This document shows, piece by piece, positions 50,071 through 61,511 of a stretch of 64,000 nucleotides of DNA. The stretch lies in contig NC_080162.1 in the NCBI RefSeq assembly GCF_950295315.1, positions 68,919,760 to 68,983,759 on the forward strand. Reading direction: 5' to 3'. The position numbers and the translations under genes are program-made. Every line of letters begins with the position of its first letter. Position 1 is the first letter of the stretch. The DNA comes from Erinaceus europaeus (Eukaryota > Chordata > Mammalia > Eulipotyphla > Erinaceidae). The notes beneath the pieces are model-generated. The model saw only the letters and a list, made by a program, of their open reading frames with translations. It was not told the DNA's origin and did not search any database.

Positions 50071-50347
50071 GGAGTCAGGCAGTAGCGCAGCGCGTCAAGT
50101 ACACGCGGCGCAAAGCACAAGGACCGGCGTAAAGATCCCGGTTCGAGCCCCCGGCTCCCCTCCTGCAGGGGAGTCACTTCACAGGTGGTGAAGCAGGTCT
50201 GCAGGTGTCTGTCTTTCTCTCCCCCCCTGTCTTCCCCTCCTCTCTCCATTTCTCTCTGTCCTATCCAACAACAACATCAATAACAACAATTACTATAGCA
50301 ATAAAACAACAAGGGCAACAAAAGAGAATAAATAAAATAAATATAAA
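50071..50347 (+). repeat. Type A SINE inside a GAAA microsatellite
   Basis: Complete copy flanked by purine repeats on both sides. Confidence 0.9.
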
Positions 50348-50379
50348 AAAAGAAAGAAAATAAGAAAGGAAGGAAGGAA

Positions 50380-50428
<49 letters not shown>

Positions 50429-50429
50429 G
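50348..50429 (+). repeat. (GAAA)n/(GGAA)n microsatellite, right half
   Basis: AAAG/AAGG repeats following the SINE tail. It may be the old microsatellite or growth of the SINE tail. Confidence 0.93.
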
Positions 50430-50869
50430 AGGGGAAATTGTCTGTCTTACTGTCAAAAGCTTCAGGCATAATTTCCTGTACCATTGCCATATGCCAGGCA
50501 TTTAAGTGTTTTCCATAATCTCATAGTATCCTCATAACAACACAGTGAAACAGACCTTATCTTACTAATGAAACTAATGTCCAGAAAGAGAAATTGGCTT
50601 GGCTATAGTTATGACTAATGAGTATCAGAGTCTTCTGTCTACTGTCTGGAACTCAGCTCAGGTTTTGTGATTCTTCTCATTTATTTTTTTTATTTTCTAA
50701 ACTTTCTCTTCAACCCTGAAAAATGACTTTTTTTTTTTTTTGCTTGGTTGGCTATTTACAGTGTTCTCCAGGTAATAGGATTTCAGAAATAATAACCCTT
50801 TAATTTTTTAAAGATAGATTATTTAATCTCATTAAATCTTCCTCCAGTCTGTGGGAGCAAATGTCTTTT

Positions 50870-51030
50870 CACAGCCTGGATGTAGATGCAGTGGATAAAG
50901 TGTTGCACTCTGAAACATGAGATCCTGAGTTTGATCCCTGGCATTGCATATGCCAGTTATGCTTTGGTTCTCTCTCATGCACCCTCTCTCTCGACTCTTG
51001 CTCATACATAAATCTATGTAAAAAGACTTT
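50870..51030 (+). repeat. Type D SINE
   Basis: ATGCAGTGGATAAAGTGTTG head, GATCCCTGGCATTGCATATG middle. Confidence 0.78.
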
Positions 51031-51097
51031 CACTTTATATCCTTCATATTCTTTTACTTTAAAGGTTTGTTATTTTTTAAATCTCTTTTTCTTTTTT

Positions 51098-51362
51098 TAA
51101 TATTTATTTATTCCCTTTTGTTGCCCTTGTTTTTTTATTGTTGTAGTTATTGTTGTTGTTGCTGATGATGATGTCATTGTTGTTGGATAGGACAGAGAGA
51201 ACTGGAGAGAGAAGGGGAAGACATAGAGGGAGAGAGAAAGATAGACACCTGCAGACATGCTTCACCGCCTGTGAAGAGACTCCCCTGCAGGTGGGGAGCC
51301 GGGGGCTCGAACCGGGCTTTGCGCCACATGCGCTAAACCCGCTGCGCTACCGCCCGACTCCC
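51098..51362 (-). repeat. Type A SINE, head internally deleted
   Basis: GGCTCGAACCGGGCTTTGCGCC lacks the usual spacer between the B box and the GCGCAAAGC region. Confidence 0.85.
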
Positions 51363-51494
51363 AGGATTTTTTTTTTCCTATTCTGCACCCAGAGGTCAAC
51401 AAATCCATGTATTATCTTTTAGAATTTACTGTAAAGAATGAATTTGAAGATCAAACTCTTAGTTCAGTCCCCCCCCCAATTGAGAACATGAAGC

Positions 51495-51809
51495 TTTAGA
51501 CTTCAGAGAAATCTTTTATTATTTCAAACTCAGACAAGAATAGTTTTCAAGAATGGTAGCAGTCATTATCACAAGCATGGTACTATGTCTATTTTGCAAG
51601 AAAGAGCATACTAGCTACAAGTCATGCTATTCATACTTTCAGTAGCATCCTGGCAAAAATTAAAGACATTTCCAATTGTGTCAACAATTAATCAAAGGTA
51701 AATTCTATTTTCTGCTTTTGGGTAAATAAATGGTTATCTTTCAGCAGAGTGGTAGAAAACAGACAACGTGAGGACTGCATCTCATAGCTACCCTTTGCTC
51801 CAATGACCA
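51495..51809 (-). other. CHGB: CHGB 3' UTR
   Basis: Minus-strand sequence after the stop. The AATAAA signal reads at 51520-51515, about 290 nt after the stop, so cleavage is expected near 51495-51500. No SINE is present here. Confidence 0.65.
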
Positions 51810-51893
51810 TCAGCCCCCTCGATTACCACTGAACTTCTCGGCTATTTTCTGTAGTTCCAAGTCCATTGCAGCCAAGTTTTCAAGTTCTTTTTC
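51810..51893 (-). CDS. CHGB: CHGB last exon
   Basis: 84 nt after acceptor TTTTCTAG encode EKELENLAAMDLELQKIAEK and FSGNRGG, then TGA at 51812-51810. The final peptide corresponds to secretolytin, to which an antibacterial activity has been attributed. The ending resembles the bovine form more than the human one, as I recall them. Confidence 0.94.
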   Translation of the reverse strand, partial: EKELENLAAMDLELQKIAEKFSGNRGG

Positions 51894-54800
51894 CTAGAAA
51901 ATAGAGAAAAGTAGAAGCATGAGATCCTATACCAGTTTACTTCTTTGTAGTTTGAAGATGCATAGACAAATGGAGACTGTTATGTCAGAGACTGTCAAGT
52001 ATTTGTTATCAGTACTTCTCAAAGTATAATCCCCTGACCAGCAACAGCAAGGCACTTGTCAGAACAGACTTCTGGACACCACCTACTAAGCTACCAGCTC
52101 TGAGGAACTGCTCAGTTCTGGTGCATAATCAAGCTTGAGAGGCATGGATCAATACTATGAAAAAGCAGAGTGATGGGGATGGTCGGCAATGGTGCACCCA
52201 GTTAAATGCACATACTACTAGGCACAAGGACCTGGGTTTGAGCCCCTGATGCCACTTCTAGTAAGGATGATTCACAGATGGTAGAACAGGTATGCAAGTG
52301 TCTATCTTTCTCTCTACCTTTCTTTCTTTCAATATTTATTTATTTATTCCCTTTTGTTGCCCTTGTTTTATTGTTGTAGTTGTTGTTGTTATTGATGTTA
52401 TCATTGTTGGACAGGACAGAGAGAAATGGAGAAAGGAGGGGAAGACAGAGAGGGGGAGAGAAAGACAGACACCTGCAGACCTGCTTCACCGCCTGTGAAG
52501 CGACTCCCCTGCAGGTGGGGAACTGGGGGCTCGAACCGGGATCCTTACTCTCTGGTCCTTGCGCTTTGCGCCACATGCGCTTAACCCGCTGCGCTACTGC
52601 CTGGCTCCCTCTCTCTATCTTTCTATCTCCCACTTACCCCTCAATTTCTCTCTGTCGTATCGAATAAAAAAGGGGGAAGGGATTGGCTACTGGGAGCAAT
52701 GGATTCGTAGCGCTAGCACCACGCCTCAGCAATGACCTGGAAACAAAACAAACAAAAAACAATAACAACAAAAACCCTTATATATTAAAAAAAATGTTTT
52801 TTTAAATAAAGCTCCAATGTTACCTTTCCCAGATGTAAATTTCTGGCTGGTATTCTGACTGTATCTAACATCTGAAAGAACTGTGTTCTTTTCTGCTCTA
52901 GGAAAGTGATGAAAAGAAGATCAATGACTAAGGAGAAGACTCTGAAAGAGTAGTTGTCAACAGTGACTGAACTCTCATGAAGCCATACAGGAGCTTAAGA
53001 AATCTTGATGTCCAGGTATCAGTCAATAGACAGAATCTCTGGGGGGGGGGGGGTCTCAGACTTTAGTAGTTTTCTGAGTTTTCCAGGTGATTACAATGCA
53101 TGGCATTAAGTCAAGGTTGAGAACCACTGTGACAGTGAATGGTGAGCAGTGGCTTGGCTGTCTCCACCCATCACTAGGGTGGTACAGTCTCATGGGGATT
53201 AATTCCCACCAAACTCCACTCATTTCTATGTAATATGTTAACATTGATGTGAATATGACATGGTAACATTGACCATTTTAGCTTAATTTTTAACCCCAGA
53301 ACCCATACTGTACCTCTTCTTCTGTCAGGACTCGCTGGTGAATCCTGTCCCTTTCATTTTCTGCTGCATTGCGTGGGATCATTTGCTCCTCAGGGTCATA
53401 GAAGTCAGGAAATTCAGCTGACTTCTTCCTGTAGTGAAGGAGCTGATCCAGCTCAGCCACTCTGTCATACTGTCTTTTCAGGTCCAGCTTGGGGGCAAGG
53501 TTTCTCTTCTCATATCCCCAATTCACATCCTCATCAGAAGGCTTTTTCTCTAACCATTCATAGTTATATACTGGAAAGAAATTCTTCTCATTCAAGTTCA
53601 GCCCATTTTCCTCTTCACCCTCAAGATAATTGTCATCCGTGTTGCTTTTTCTCTCAAAATGACTGCTCTTCCACTGAGGGAGCTCATAATATGAGTTGAG
53701 CAGCTCTCCTAATCGCTTCCTTTTTTCAGTGATCTGGTAGGGAGCATACTGTTTGCCGTGAAACCTAGCTTCCTCCCTGTTCTCTTTACTGCCTTGTAAG
53801 TATTCCTGCTGCTGCTGCCACTTCCCTTGGGCTCCTTCTTCATCTCTTTCTTCTCCATAATTGAGGAAATTTCTATCTTGCTCATTCCACTTGCTCAGTG
53901 GATACCTCCTTGCTTTGTCCATCTGAGTTTCTTGGACATGGTGGTATACTCCACCCAAGAACCTTTTGTCATCTTTGTTGTTGACACCTAGTTCACCTCC
54001 CCTGGCCCTGTGCTGGTGGCTTCCCTCAGAGGACTCTTCCTCATTTTCTTCACTGTATCCATGCTCCATATTGTCAACCTCTGAGCTGAGGCGATTTCTC
54101 TTGTCCTCTTCTTGGCTCTCTTTACCAGGAATCCTTAGAGCTCTGTACTCTTCACTTCCTCTACCCCTAGATTGTTCCCCTTCCAGATCATTGGTGGGCT
54201 GGACAGCCAAGTAGTTCTTTATCTCTCCCCCATATTCTGGTTCTTCCTCTGGAGCCCTGTAGTTGGTTGGGTCGCGGCCCCTCATGTCCCCTAAGCTGGC
54301 CAAATCCATATTTGACTCCTCAGACTGCTCATGATAGAGGCCCCTGTCCTCTGAGGAAGGATTCCTCTCAGGCCTGCTCCTCCCATGGTGGTGTCTGGGT
54401 CTCATAAGTCGTTTATCCACCTCAGGGCTGTCCTCTTCCTCACTTTCCTCAGATTCTTCCTGGCTCTGGGATTGAGTTTTAGACTCCTGTGGATGTTTCT
54501 GCTGGCTTGTTGACTCCTCCCCACTCTCCTGACTACTCCTCTCCCGGCTGTGTGTCATCTCCTCGGAGCTCCTAGCAGAGTGTTTATCATATCCAGACAT
54601 TAACTCCTCTTTTTTCTTGTCTGTAGCCTCATTTCTTTTGTTGCTGAAGGCATTCGGCGTTTCCTCTGGCTCTTCAAGGTGCTTCTCTTCACTGCCACCA
54701 TCTTTATGCTCCCTTTTCTGATATTTTCCCCCTTCTCCTTCCCTGTTCTCTCCCAAGCTTTTTTCAAATTGATGTGTGTCTGCTTCTTTGGTGACTTGAC

Positions 54801-55022
54801 TGTCAGAGGCATAAAGGTGCCCTTGAGGTTCACTTGCTTCACCATGGATGTGCCTGCCCCCCTCTGTGCCTGCTCTGGTTGGGTCTTGGGGGTCCTCTTC
54901 CCCTTCCTCCCTATCAGAGGGACTGTGGGCTTCTGAGGCACCAGCTTGGTCTCTCAGCAACCTTACTTCAAACCTTGTGTTTTCATTTCCATTTTTCTCT
55001 ACATCTTTAACCTCTGTTCCAC
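51810..55022 (-). CDS. CHGB: CHGB (chromogranin B / secretogranin I), last two coding exons
   Basis: Two minus-strand exons join, 55022-53314 and 51893-51810, giving 596 complete codons and TGA. Chromogranin B is an acidic secretory-granule protein of neuroendocrine cells that binds calcium and is cut at dibasic sites into peptides. Visible here: FEVRLLRD near the start, long Glu/Ser-rich tracts, many KR/KRKR/RKK processing sites, EVDKRLMRPRHHHGRSRP, KRFLGG, EKRKRLGELLNSYYELPQWK, KNFFPVYNYEWLEKK, LDLKRQYDRVAELDQLLHYR, and a C-terminus ending KIAEKFSGNRGG (secretolytin region). The upstream exons for the signal peptide and the Cys-Cys loop are not recognisable in this window and probably lie beyond its right edge. 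The gene is intact as far as seen. Confidence 0.96.
52168..52750 (+). repeat. Type B/A-long hybrid SINE split by a nested type A SINE
   Basis: Type B head at 52168; after the insertion the element continues with a 3' module-like GGCTACTGGGAGCAATGGAT. Confidence 0.75.
52331..52608 (-). repeat. Type A SINE nested in the pyrimidine tract
   Basis: Minus-strand insertion in CTTTCTTTC sequence, like the case at 6300. Confidence 0.87.
52752..53313. other. CHGB intron 4, single-copy part
   Basis: No repeat recognised except a G-run at about 53041-53052. Confidence 0.5.
53314..55022 (-). CDS. CHGB: CHGB main exon (exon 4 in the usual numbering)
   Basis: 1709 nt begin after acceptor TTATAG in phase 1 (two bases complete a codon), read GTEVKDVEKNGNENTRFEVR and end LTEEE before donor GTACAG. 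The open frame upstream of 55022, including an ATG at 55083, is intronic. Composition is highly acidic with Glu/Ser runs. Expected monobasic and dibasic cleavage sites are present throughout. Confidence 0.96.
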
Positions 55023-55184
55023 CTATAATACAAGTAAGAAAGAGTAAGTATAACTTTGAAATTGCTTGTGGTTTAACAAGCATCAGCCGTGGTGATCATT
55101 ACAAATCTTAAAGATCTTTGAAAATCATTTGGTTAATTTATTAATAAAATACTTAGATTCTTTTTATAAAAATGATTTTTAAGT

Positions 55185-55312
55185 TTATTTTATGAAAGTG
55201 AGCAAGCAAGAGGCCATAGCACCACTCTTTCACATACAGTAGCAAGGATCAAACCCCAGATCTTATGTATCCAAGTAATATGTTCTAACAATTGAGCAAC
55301 TTTTTTGGCCCC
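55185..55312 (-). repeat. Degenerate type D SINE
   Basis: GTAGCAAGGATCAAACCCCA is the reversed B-box region. Confidence 0.6.
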
Positions 55313-55409
55313 ACGAATTCTTTTTTTTTTTTTATTTTTTATGTTTTCTCCCACTAGGGCTTTGTAACTGCATGATTCCATCACTTCTGCTAGATTCTCA
55401 GATGATTAT

Positions 55410-55418
55410 TACTACAAT

Positions 55419-55449
<31 letters not shown>

Positions 55450-55560
55450 TTGAGAAGAGAGGAAGATAGAGGGAACCAGAGCATCACTCTGCCATCTGTG
55501 ATGCTGGGGTTTGAAGTTGGAATCTCATGCTTATTTTACCCATTATGTCACCTCCCAGGC
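55410..55560 (-). repeat. Type D SINE with (ATTT)n tail
   Basis: ATTT repeats at 55418-55452, then ATGCTGGGGTTTGAAGTTGG. Confidence 0.7.
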
Positions 55561-55588
55561 AAACCAAACTTCTTTTTAAAAGCAAGTG

Positions 55589-55755
55589 GGGGGCCAGGCC
55601 GTGGCGCACCTGGTTATGTCCGCACATTATAGTGTTCAAGGACCCAGGTCCAAGCCCCTGGTCCCTACCTGCAGGGGGAAAACTTTGCAAGTGGTGAAGC
55701 AGGGTTGCAGGTATCTCTCTGTCTCTATTCAATAATAAATAAATAAATAATTTAA
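55589..55755 (+). repeat. Type B SINE, shortened pyrimidine tract
   Basis: AAAGCAAGTGG flanks on both sides (55579 and 55754). Confidence 0.85.
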
Positions 55756-56196
55756 AGCAAGTGGAATGAAAACTCCTTGACTGTGTTTATATGAATAATG
55801 GCTTCTACATTTTAATTGTTTCATAACACCCAACCTGCATCTCTGACTGACAGAAATAGTCAAACTAAAATCCAAATATAGATTTATGAAATATTAGAAT
55901 GTAGAGACAAAAGAAACCTTAGACTTTCTCTAGTTCAACCTTCTTTTTTGCAGACAAAGACACTGAGACTCAGGAAAGTATAATGCAGAACTATCATTCA
56001 TATTTTCACTAATTAGGGGTCACAAAAGTTAGCCCTGTAAATACATCTATAAGGAGAATCCAGCTAAATAAGACTGAATAGCTAAAGTGAGAACTATCAG
56101 AATTCAAAGAAGGATTTACATTTCTTGTATTTATTTTTATTTTGTATTTGATAGGACAGAAAGAGGAGATAGAGAGGGAAAGAAAGAGAAACACCT

Positions 56197-56490
56197 GGGT
56201 CTGGGGATACAGCATAATGATTATGCAAAAAGATTCTTATGCCAGAGGTTCTGAGGTCCCAGGTTCAATCTCCAGCACCATCATAAGAGAGCTGAGCAGT
56301 GTTCTGGCTTTTCTGTTTTTCTCTATGTATTACTCTTTCTCATTAAAATAAAATAAAATGGGGGGGACAGGCTCTGAGGTCCCAGGTTCAATCTCCAGCA
56401 CCATCATAAGAGAGCTGAGCAGTGTTCTGGCTTTTCTGTTTTTCTCTATGTATTACTCTTTCTCATTAAAATAAAATAAAATGGGGGGGG
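56197..56490 (+). repeat. Type C SINE with 123-bp perfect tandem duplication
   Basis: The part from TCTGAGGTCCCAGG to AAATGGGGGGG is present twice (56250-56372 and 56373 on) without a difference that I can see. Confidence 0.92.
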
Positions 56491-56799
56491 GGGGGACAGG
56501 CAGTAGCACACAGGTTTAAATGCACATAACGTGAATCTCAAGGACCAGCTCAAGGATCCTGGTTTGAACCCTGGCTCCACACCTGCAGGCATGTTGCCTC
56601 ACAAATGGTGAAGCAGGTCTGCAGGTGTCTATCTTTCTCTCCCCCTCTCTATCTTCCTCATCTCTCTCAATTTCTCTCTGTCCTATCCAACAATAACAGT
56701 AGCAACAACAACAATGGGGGAAAAAAAGATGGTCTCCAGGAGCAGTGGATTTTTAGTGTGTATTGCAGGCACCTAGCTCCAGTGATACTGGGGAGGGGG
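56487..56799 (+). repeat. Type A-long SINE, degenerate
   Basis: Starts after the second G-run; the 3' module has an insertion (TTTTTAGTGTGTATTGCAGG). Confidence 0.78.
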
Positions 56800-56912
56800 G
56801 CAGGCAGGTGGCAGCACAGTGGGTTAAGTACATATGATGCCAAGTCCAAGGACTGTGCAACGAACTCCCACTCCCCACCTGCAAGGGGTCACCTCATAAG
56901 CGTAAAAAAAAA
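56800..56912 (+). repeat. Type A SINE, 5' portion
   Basis: Head and first body part only, ending in an A-run at 56907. Confidence 0.72.
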
Positions 56913-56949
56913 AAAAAAAGCAAAGATAAGCTTGGAGATAAAATAAAAG

Positions 56950-56976
56950 ATATATATATATATATATATATACTAT
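56950..56976. repeat. (TA)n microsatellite
   Basis: About 12 TA units before a type B fragment. Confidence 0.93.
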
Positions 56977-56984
56977 AATAAAAT

Positions 56985-57106
56985 ATTAGAGAGACCTATA
57001 GCACTTCTTTAAGTCTCCCCTGCAGGTGGGGAGCAGGGGCTTGAACCTAGGTCCTTGTACATTGGAACATGTGCACTCAGCTGAGTGTCTCACCACCTGG
57101 CCCCCA
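56985..57106 (-). repeat. Type B SINE, tail truncated
   Basis: GGCTTGAACCTAGGTCCTTG and a head ending CACCACCTGGCCCC. Confidence 0.8.
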
Positions 57107-57109
57107 GAT

Positions 57110-57735
57110 TTACATTTTTTAAGCTATTAGCTTATCAGACTTCTACTTTTAAATCACCTATCCAGATTCAACCCAGCAGTAATTGACAATATAAGTCAAC
57201 AGCTAACAGATGGCAAGAAGGATATGTTATTTCTTCCCTGAAAAACTGCACAGAAGTGGAAAGGGAAACTTACTCAATTCCCCGCACTCCAACCCCACAC
57301 ATATACAATGCATGTTCTCAGAGGGTAAGCATGAACTTCAGTATACCGAGTTGTCTTTGTATTTCACAAATCAGCAGCAGTGTACAGCTGACATTTTAAG
57401 TGAACCATTCTCTCCCATCTTTTGCAAATGTCAGTAACTCTTCTACTAAACCCTCTTTAACTCAAGGGCATCCCATGAAAGGAGATATGCAGTTAGCACT
57501 ACCTGAGTGCTAGGTGGGAGGGCTCAGGTTTTCTGTTATGTCACTGAGTTCAGAGTGAATTCCTCAAGTGAAGGCCACTCACAGACTGGGATCACACCTG
57601 CACAGCCCTCCCTCTGTGAGAGCCACTAGCTTTTCATGGTGCTGAAGCACTTAAAAGGTGGCTGGTCCACACTGAGAAGTACTAGTGCAAGTCACCCCCA
57701 CACTTCCAAGAGTTTATATGTAATAAAAGAATGTA
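57110..57735. other. CHGB intron 3, single-copy
   Basis: No exon, repeat or RNA gene recognised. Confidence 0.45.
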
Positions 57736-57745
57736 AATGTTCTCA

Positions 57746-57968
57746 ATCTTTAAAAAATATTTTATTTACTTATTACTGCATAGAGACAGAGAGAAATTGA
57801 GGGAGGGAGGGAAGGAGAGAGAGAGAGAGGGAGAGAGAGAGAGAGTGCTGCAATCCTGCTTCACCACTGATGAAGCTTTCCTCCTGCAGGTGGGGACCAG
57901 GGGATTGAACCTGGGTCCTTGTGTGCTGTAATGTGTGCACTTAGCCAGGTGAGCCACCGCCTGGCCTC
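57746..57968 (-). repeat. Type B SINE with TSD
   Basis: TTCTCAATCTT before it and again at about 57973; contains a short GA run. Confidence 0.88.
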
Positions 57969-58204
57969 AGGTTTCTCAATCTTTCATAATAATTATATAT
58001 TAAAATAATAGTATTCAGGACATAGTTGATCATCTTAATATTTTAGATGCATAAAAACACACAAAATCAAATAAAAAACATGAATTTCTTCTCTCTGCAT
58101 CATAGCGTGGTTACTAAAACTTTGAAATTATATTTGTGATTTAAGTTGTATTTCTATATGGTGTGGAAATGATATTGCTTTTTAAAAATAAATAAATATT
58201 TAAT

Positions 58205-58840
58205 TTGTCTTCCCTTGCTGCCAGGGCTTCACTGAGGCTTTGTGCCTCCTTGAGTCCACCAGCAACAGGGGGCTATTATTTTGTTTTTGTTTTCTTCATA
58301 TATAGGGTGAAAGGCAGAGAAGGAGGGAAGGTGGGAGAGATAAAGAGGGGAGGAAGAAGAGAAGGAGAAAGGGAGTCGGGCGTAGCTCAGCGGGTTAAGC
58401 GCAGGTGGCGCAAAGCACAAAGATCAGCATAAGGATCCCGGTTCGAGCCCCTGGCTCCCCACCTGCAGGGGAGTCGCTTCACAGGTGGTGAAGCAGGTCT
58501 GCAGGTGTCTGCCTTTCTCTCCCCCTCTCTGTCTTCCCCTCCTCTCTCCATTTCTCTCTGTCCTATCCAACAACAATGACAGCAATAACAACAACAACAA
58601 TAAACAACAAGAGCAACAAAAGGGAAAATAAATAAATAAATAAATGTAAAAAAAATTAAAAAAAAAAAAAAGAAGAGAAGGAGAAGAAGCACCATAGTAC
58701 TGTGTCATCTCCCATGAAGATGTCACCGCCTCTCTGTGTGGTACTCCCATGTGGCGGACAGGGCTTGAACCTGGGTCCTCATGGATGGAAAAGTGTGTGC
58801 TTGACTAGATGATCCATTTCTCTCTCCCCCACCTCCCCTC
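58205..58840 (-). repeat. Old SINE remnant split by a type A SINE
   Basis: Minus-strand remnant: 58205-58370 and 58655-58840 (GGGCTTGAACCTGGGTCCTC). The insertion repeats AGAAGAGAAGGAGA. Confidence 0.55.
58371..58651 (+). repeat. Type A SINE
   Basis: Complete copy with AATAAATAAATAAATAAAT tail. Confidence 0.9.
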
Positions 58841-58867
58841 ATAATTACTTTTTACAGTCTGCAATTC

Positions 58868-59010
58868 AAAACATATTTTATGAGCAAGAGAGGAAATGAG
58901 AGAGAGCAAAGCACTGCTCAGTCACATGTGGTGCCAGGGACTGAACGCAGGGCGACACATGCTACACCTGTGCTCTGCCTCCTTCAGTGCCCTAGCATCT
59001 CTCATGTGCT
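58868..59010 (-). repeat. Degenerate type D SINE
   Basis: GGTGCCAGGGACTGAACGCA region. Confidence 0.6.
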
Positions 59011-59149
59011 GCTCACACGTGGCTTACCCAGTGAAACACGCCTTACCCAGGGATTAGGTAACATCTTTCCGATCCCCTTATAAAATTATTAAAGTAGCAG
59101 TGCATTATAATATTATGTGATGGGGTACTTTGAACTGACATTACTTTAT

Positions 59150-59302
59150 TTTAAGGTTTTATTTATTTATTAATGAAAAAGACAGGGGAGAGAGAGAGAG
59201 AGAACTAGACATCACTCTGGTACATGTGCTACTGGGGACTGAACTTGGGACCTCACACTTGATAACCCAATACTTTATCCAATGCACCACCTCCCAGACC
59301 AC
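59150..59302 (-). repeat. Type D SINE
   Basis: TTATTTATTAATGAAAAAGA start, ATACTTTATCCAATGCACCA head. Confidence 0.82.
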
Positions 59303-59935
59303 TAAACTGACATCTGAGAAAAGGAAAACTATGGTCTGTTTTGTAAAAATGTCCAAAATACAGTGGGCAATTTGAACCTCTGTGCTTAAAGTCCCTTCTG
59401 ATATGACAACATGCCCATGTTTAATGAAGCAGCTGAAATGTTCCAGACCTTTCACTTCCGACACCTGAGAATCGACTTCCTTCCTCAGTACCTTTGCCTT
59501 TTAAAGGTTGATTGGCTAGTCAATGGTCAGAGATACACAGGGGGGCTTTGGTGTCATTCTGAGAGTCAGTAGACAGATCAGACAGGACCTCAACTTCCCA
59601 GGACAGGCACTGGGTGGCCCCTTTTCTCTTGTCTGCTGGTCAAGAATAGCAGTCTTTACTTTCTCCAGTTAAAGTGTGCTGCCTGGAGCAGCTTGTGCTG
59701 AGGCTTAGCACTTCCTCCTAAATTTAGTTCTCTCCTCCTAAATTTAGTTCTCTTTAGGTGAGATCAGAGGAAAGCTATGATTAGCAGTGCACAGTCATTG
59801 TCACTTTGTAAAACCAAAGCGTCACACTTAACCCTTACTTTTAAGTGGTGAAAATGCACATTCCCACACAAAATATCATGCTGCAAGAATGGCTATGATA
59901 ACATGGTCAAAAAGACTTGTACCTAGTAAGAACTG
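59303..59935. other. CHGB intron 3, single-copy
   Basis: No exon or repeat recognised. A 19-bp direct repeat around CTCCTAAATTTAGTTCTC occurs at about 59715-59750. Confidence 0.45.
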
Positions 59936-60086
59936 TACTGTGTGTGTGTGTGGGGGTGGTAGAAGGACAGCTCAGGGGTTGGGCATGTGTTTTGCTATGT
60001 GTGCCACAGCACTGGGGAGAGTTCTGGTGCTATGATGTCTCACTTTCTCTTTTGAGGTTTCTATCTATATTAAAAAGCATCTCAGT

Positions 60087-60407
60087 GGGGGGCTGGGCGG
60101 TAGTGCAGCAGGTTAAGCACACATGACATGAAGCACAAGGACCTGCATAAGGATCCCAGTTTTAGCCCCTGGCTCCCCACTTGTGGGGGGGGGAGGTGTC
60201 GCTTCACAAACGGTGAAGCAGGGCTACAGGTGTCTGTCTTTCTCTCCCCTTCTCTGTCTTCTCCCCTTCTCTCTATTTCTTTCTGTCCTATCCAACAACA
60301 ACAACTACAATGGCAACAAAATGGGAAAATTGGCCTCCAGGAGCAGTGGATTCCTGGTGCAGGCACCGAGCCCCAACAATAACCCTGAAAGCAAAAAAAA
60401 AAAAAAA
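60087..60407 (+). repeat. Type A-long SINE with TSD
   Basis: AAAAAGCATC precedes it and recurs after the A-run. Confidence 0.88.
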
Positions 60408-60701
60408 AGCATCCCAGGAGCAGTGAAATCAAACAAGCATGAGATCCTGCCTCCCACCCCCACCCCACCCTCACCTCACCCCCCCCCAAAAAAAAAGGAA
60501 AGGAAAAGGAGGAACTGAACTGTGTATTCTCTAAGGCAAATCATAAAACAATGATGTTTCCAAACTGCCCCAAAGCTCCTTTGTCAGGAAGTGCATGCTG
60601 AACCCCAGAGATGTGCAAGAGAGAATGGGAGGTAGAGGTGGAGGTGGAGGTGGAGATTGAGATGGGCTTGGGATGAGAGGGTGGCTGTAAGAAGGAATGC
60701 A

Positions 60702-60838
60702 CTGTGGACTGGGAGGTGGCACAGTGGCACTGCTCTGGACATACAAGCAAGAGGTCCTGAGTCCTAATCCCTGGCACTGCTTCTGCCAGAGCTGATGCTC
60801 TGGTCTGTCTGCCTCTCTCATTATGAAGTAAATACATT
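60702..60838 (+). repeat. Type D SINE
   Basis: GACTGGGAGGTGGCACAGTG head; tail AGTAAATAC. Confidence 0.75.
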
Positions 60839-60841
60839 TTT

Positions 60842-60950
60842 GTAGCCCAGAAGATGGTGCTGTGGGGAAAGAACTGGGCTCACCACATGAGGTCCTGAGT
60901 TTAGTCCCTGGCACTGCATGTACCAAGCCTGGTAGCAGAGTCTGTATTTA
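60842..60950 (+). repeat. Type D SINE, 3' truncated
   Basis: AGCCCAGAAGATGGTGCTGT head and CCCTGGCACTGCATGTACCA. Confidence 0.65.
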
Positions 60951-61227
60951 TTTATGACAGGGTTGGAGCTGAGAGATACTTGCTCCCCCTTAAAGGGGCA
61001 CGAGTCCTCCAGTTTGAGTCACTTCCTGCCCCACCTTACTCCATTATGTTATTTGCCTGTCTCTGTCATGTTGAAGTCTGGAACTCCAGGGGGCACTCTT
61101 AAACCTTCTTGGTTTTAGCATTCTATGGTCCTCTGGGTCTAGTGTCTCCAGGGTCTGGTAGACCTAGGCCACTTTATTGTTTGTGGTGTCCCTTCTCTTA
61201 GAAGACATCAAAAGATCCCAGGTCTAG

Positions 61228-61511
61228 GGGAGCCGGGAGGTGGCGCAGCGGGTTAAGTGCACATGGCGAGAAGTGCAAGGACCAGCTAAGGATCCTAGTT
61301 CGAGTCCCTGGCCCCCCATCTGCAGGGGGTTCACTTCACAGGTGGTGAAGCAGGTCTGCAGGTATCTGGTTATCTTTCTCTCTCCTCTCTGTCTTCCCCT
61401 CCTCTCTCTATTTTTCTCTATTTCTCTCCTCTCTCTCTCTATTTCAACGACAGCAACAACAACGATGACGATAAACAACAAGGGCATCAAAAGGGAAAAT
61501 TAAAAAAAGAG
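61228..61511 (+). repeat. Type A SINE, outer element
   Basis: AAAAGATCCCAGGTCTA at 61209 recurs as AAAAGATCCCAAGTCTA after the nested copy. Confidence 0.88.

Noticed and set aside
55023..55083. ATG at 55083 extending the CHGB main exon frame
   Set aside because: A clear acceptor ends at 55023 and the family sequence starts there. The upstream codons are intronic.
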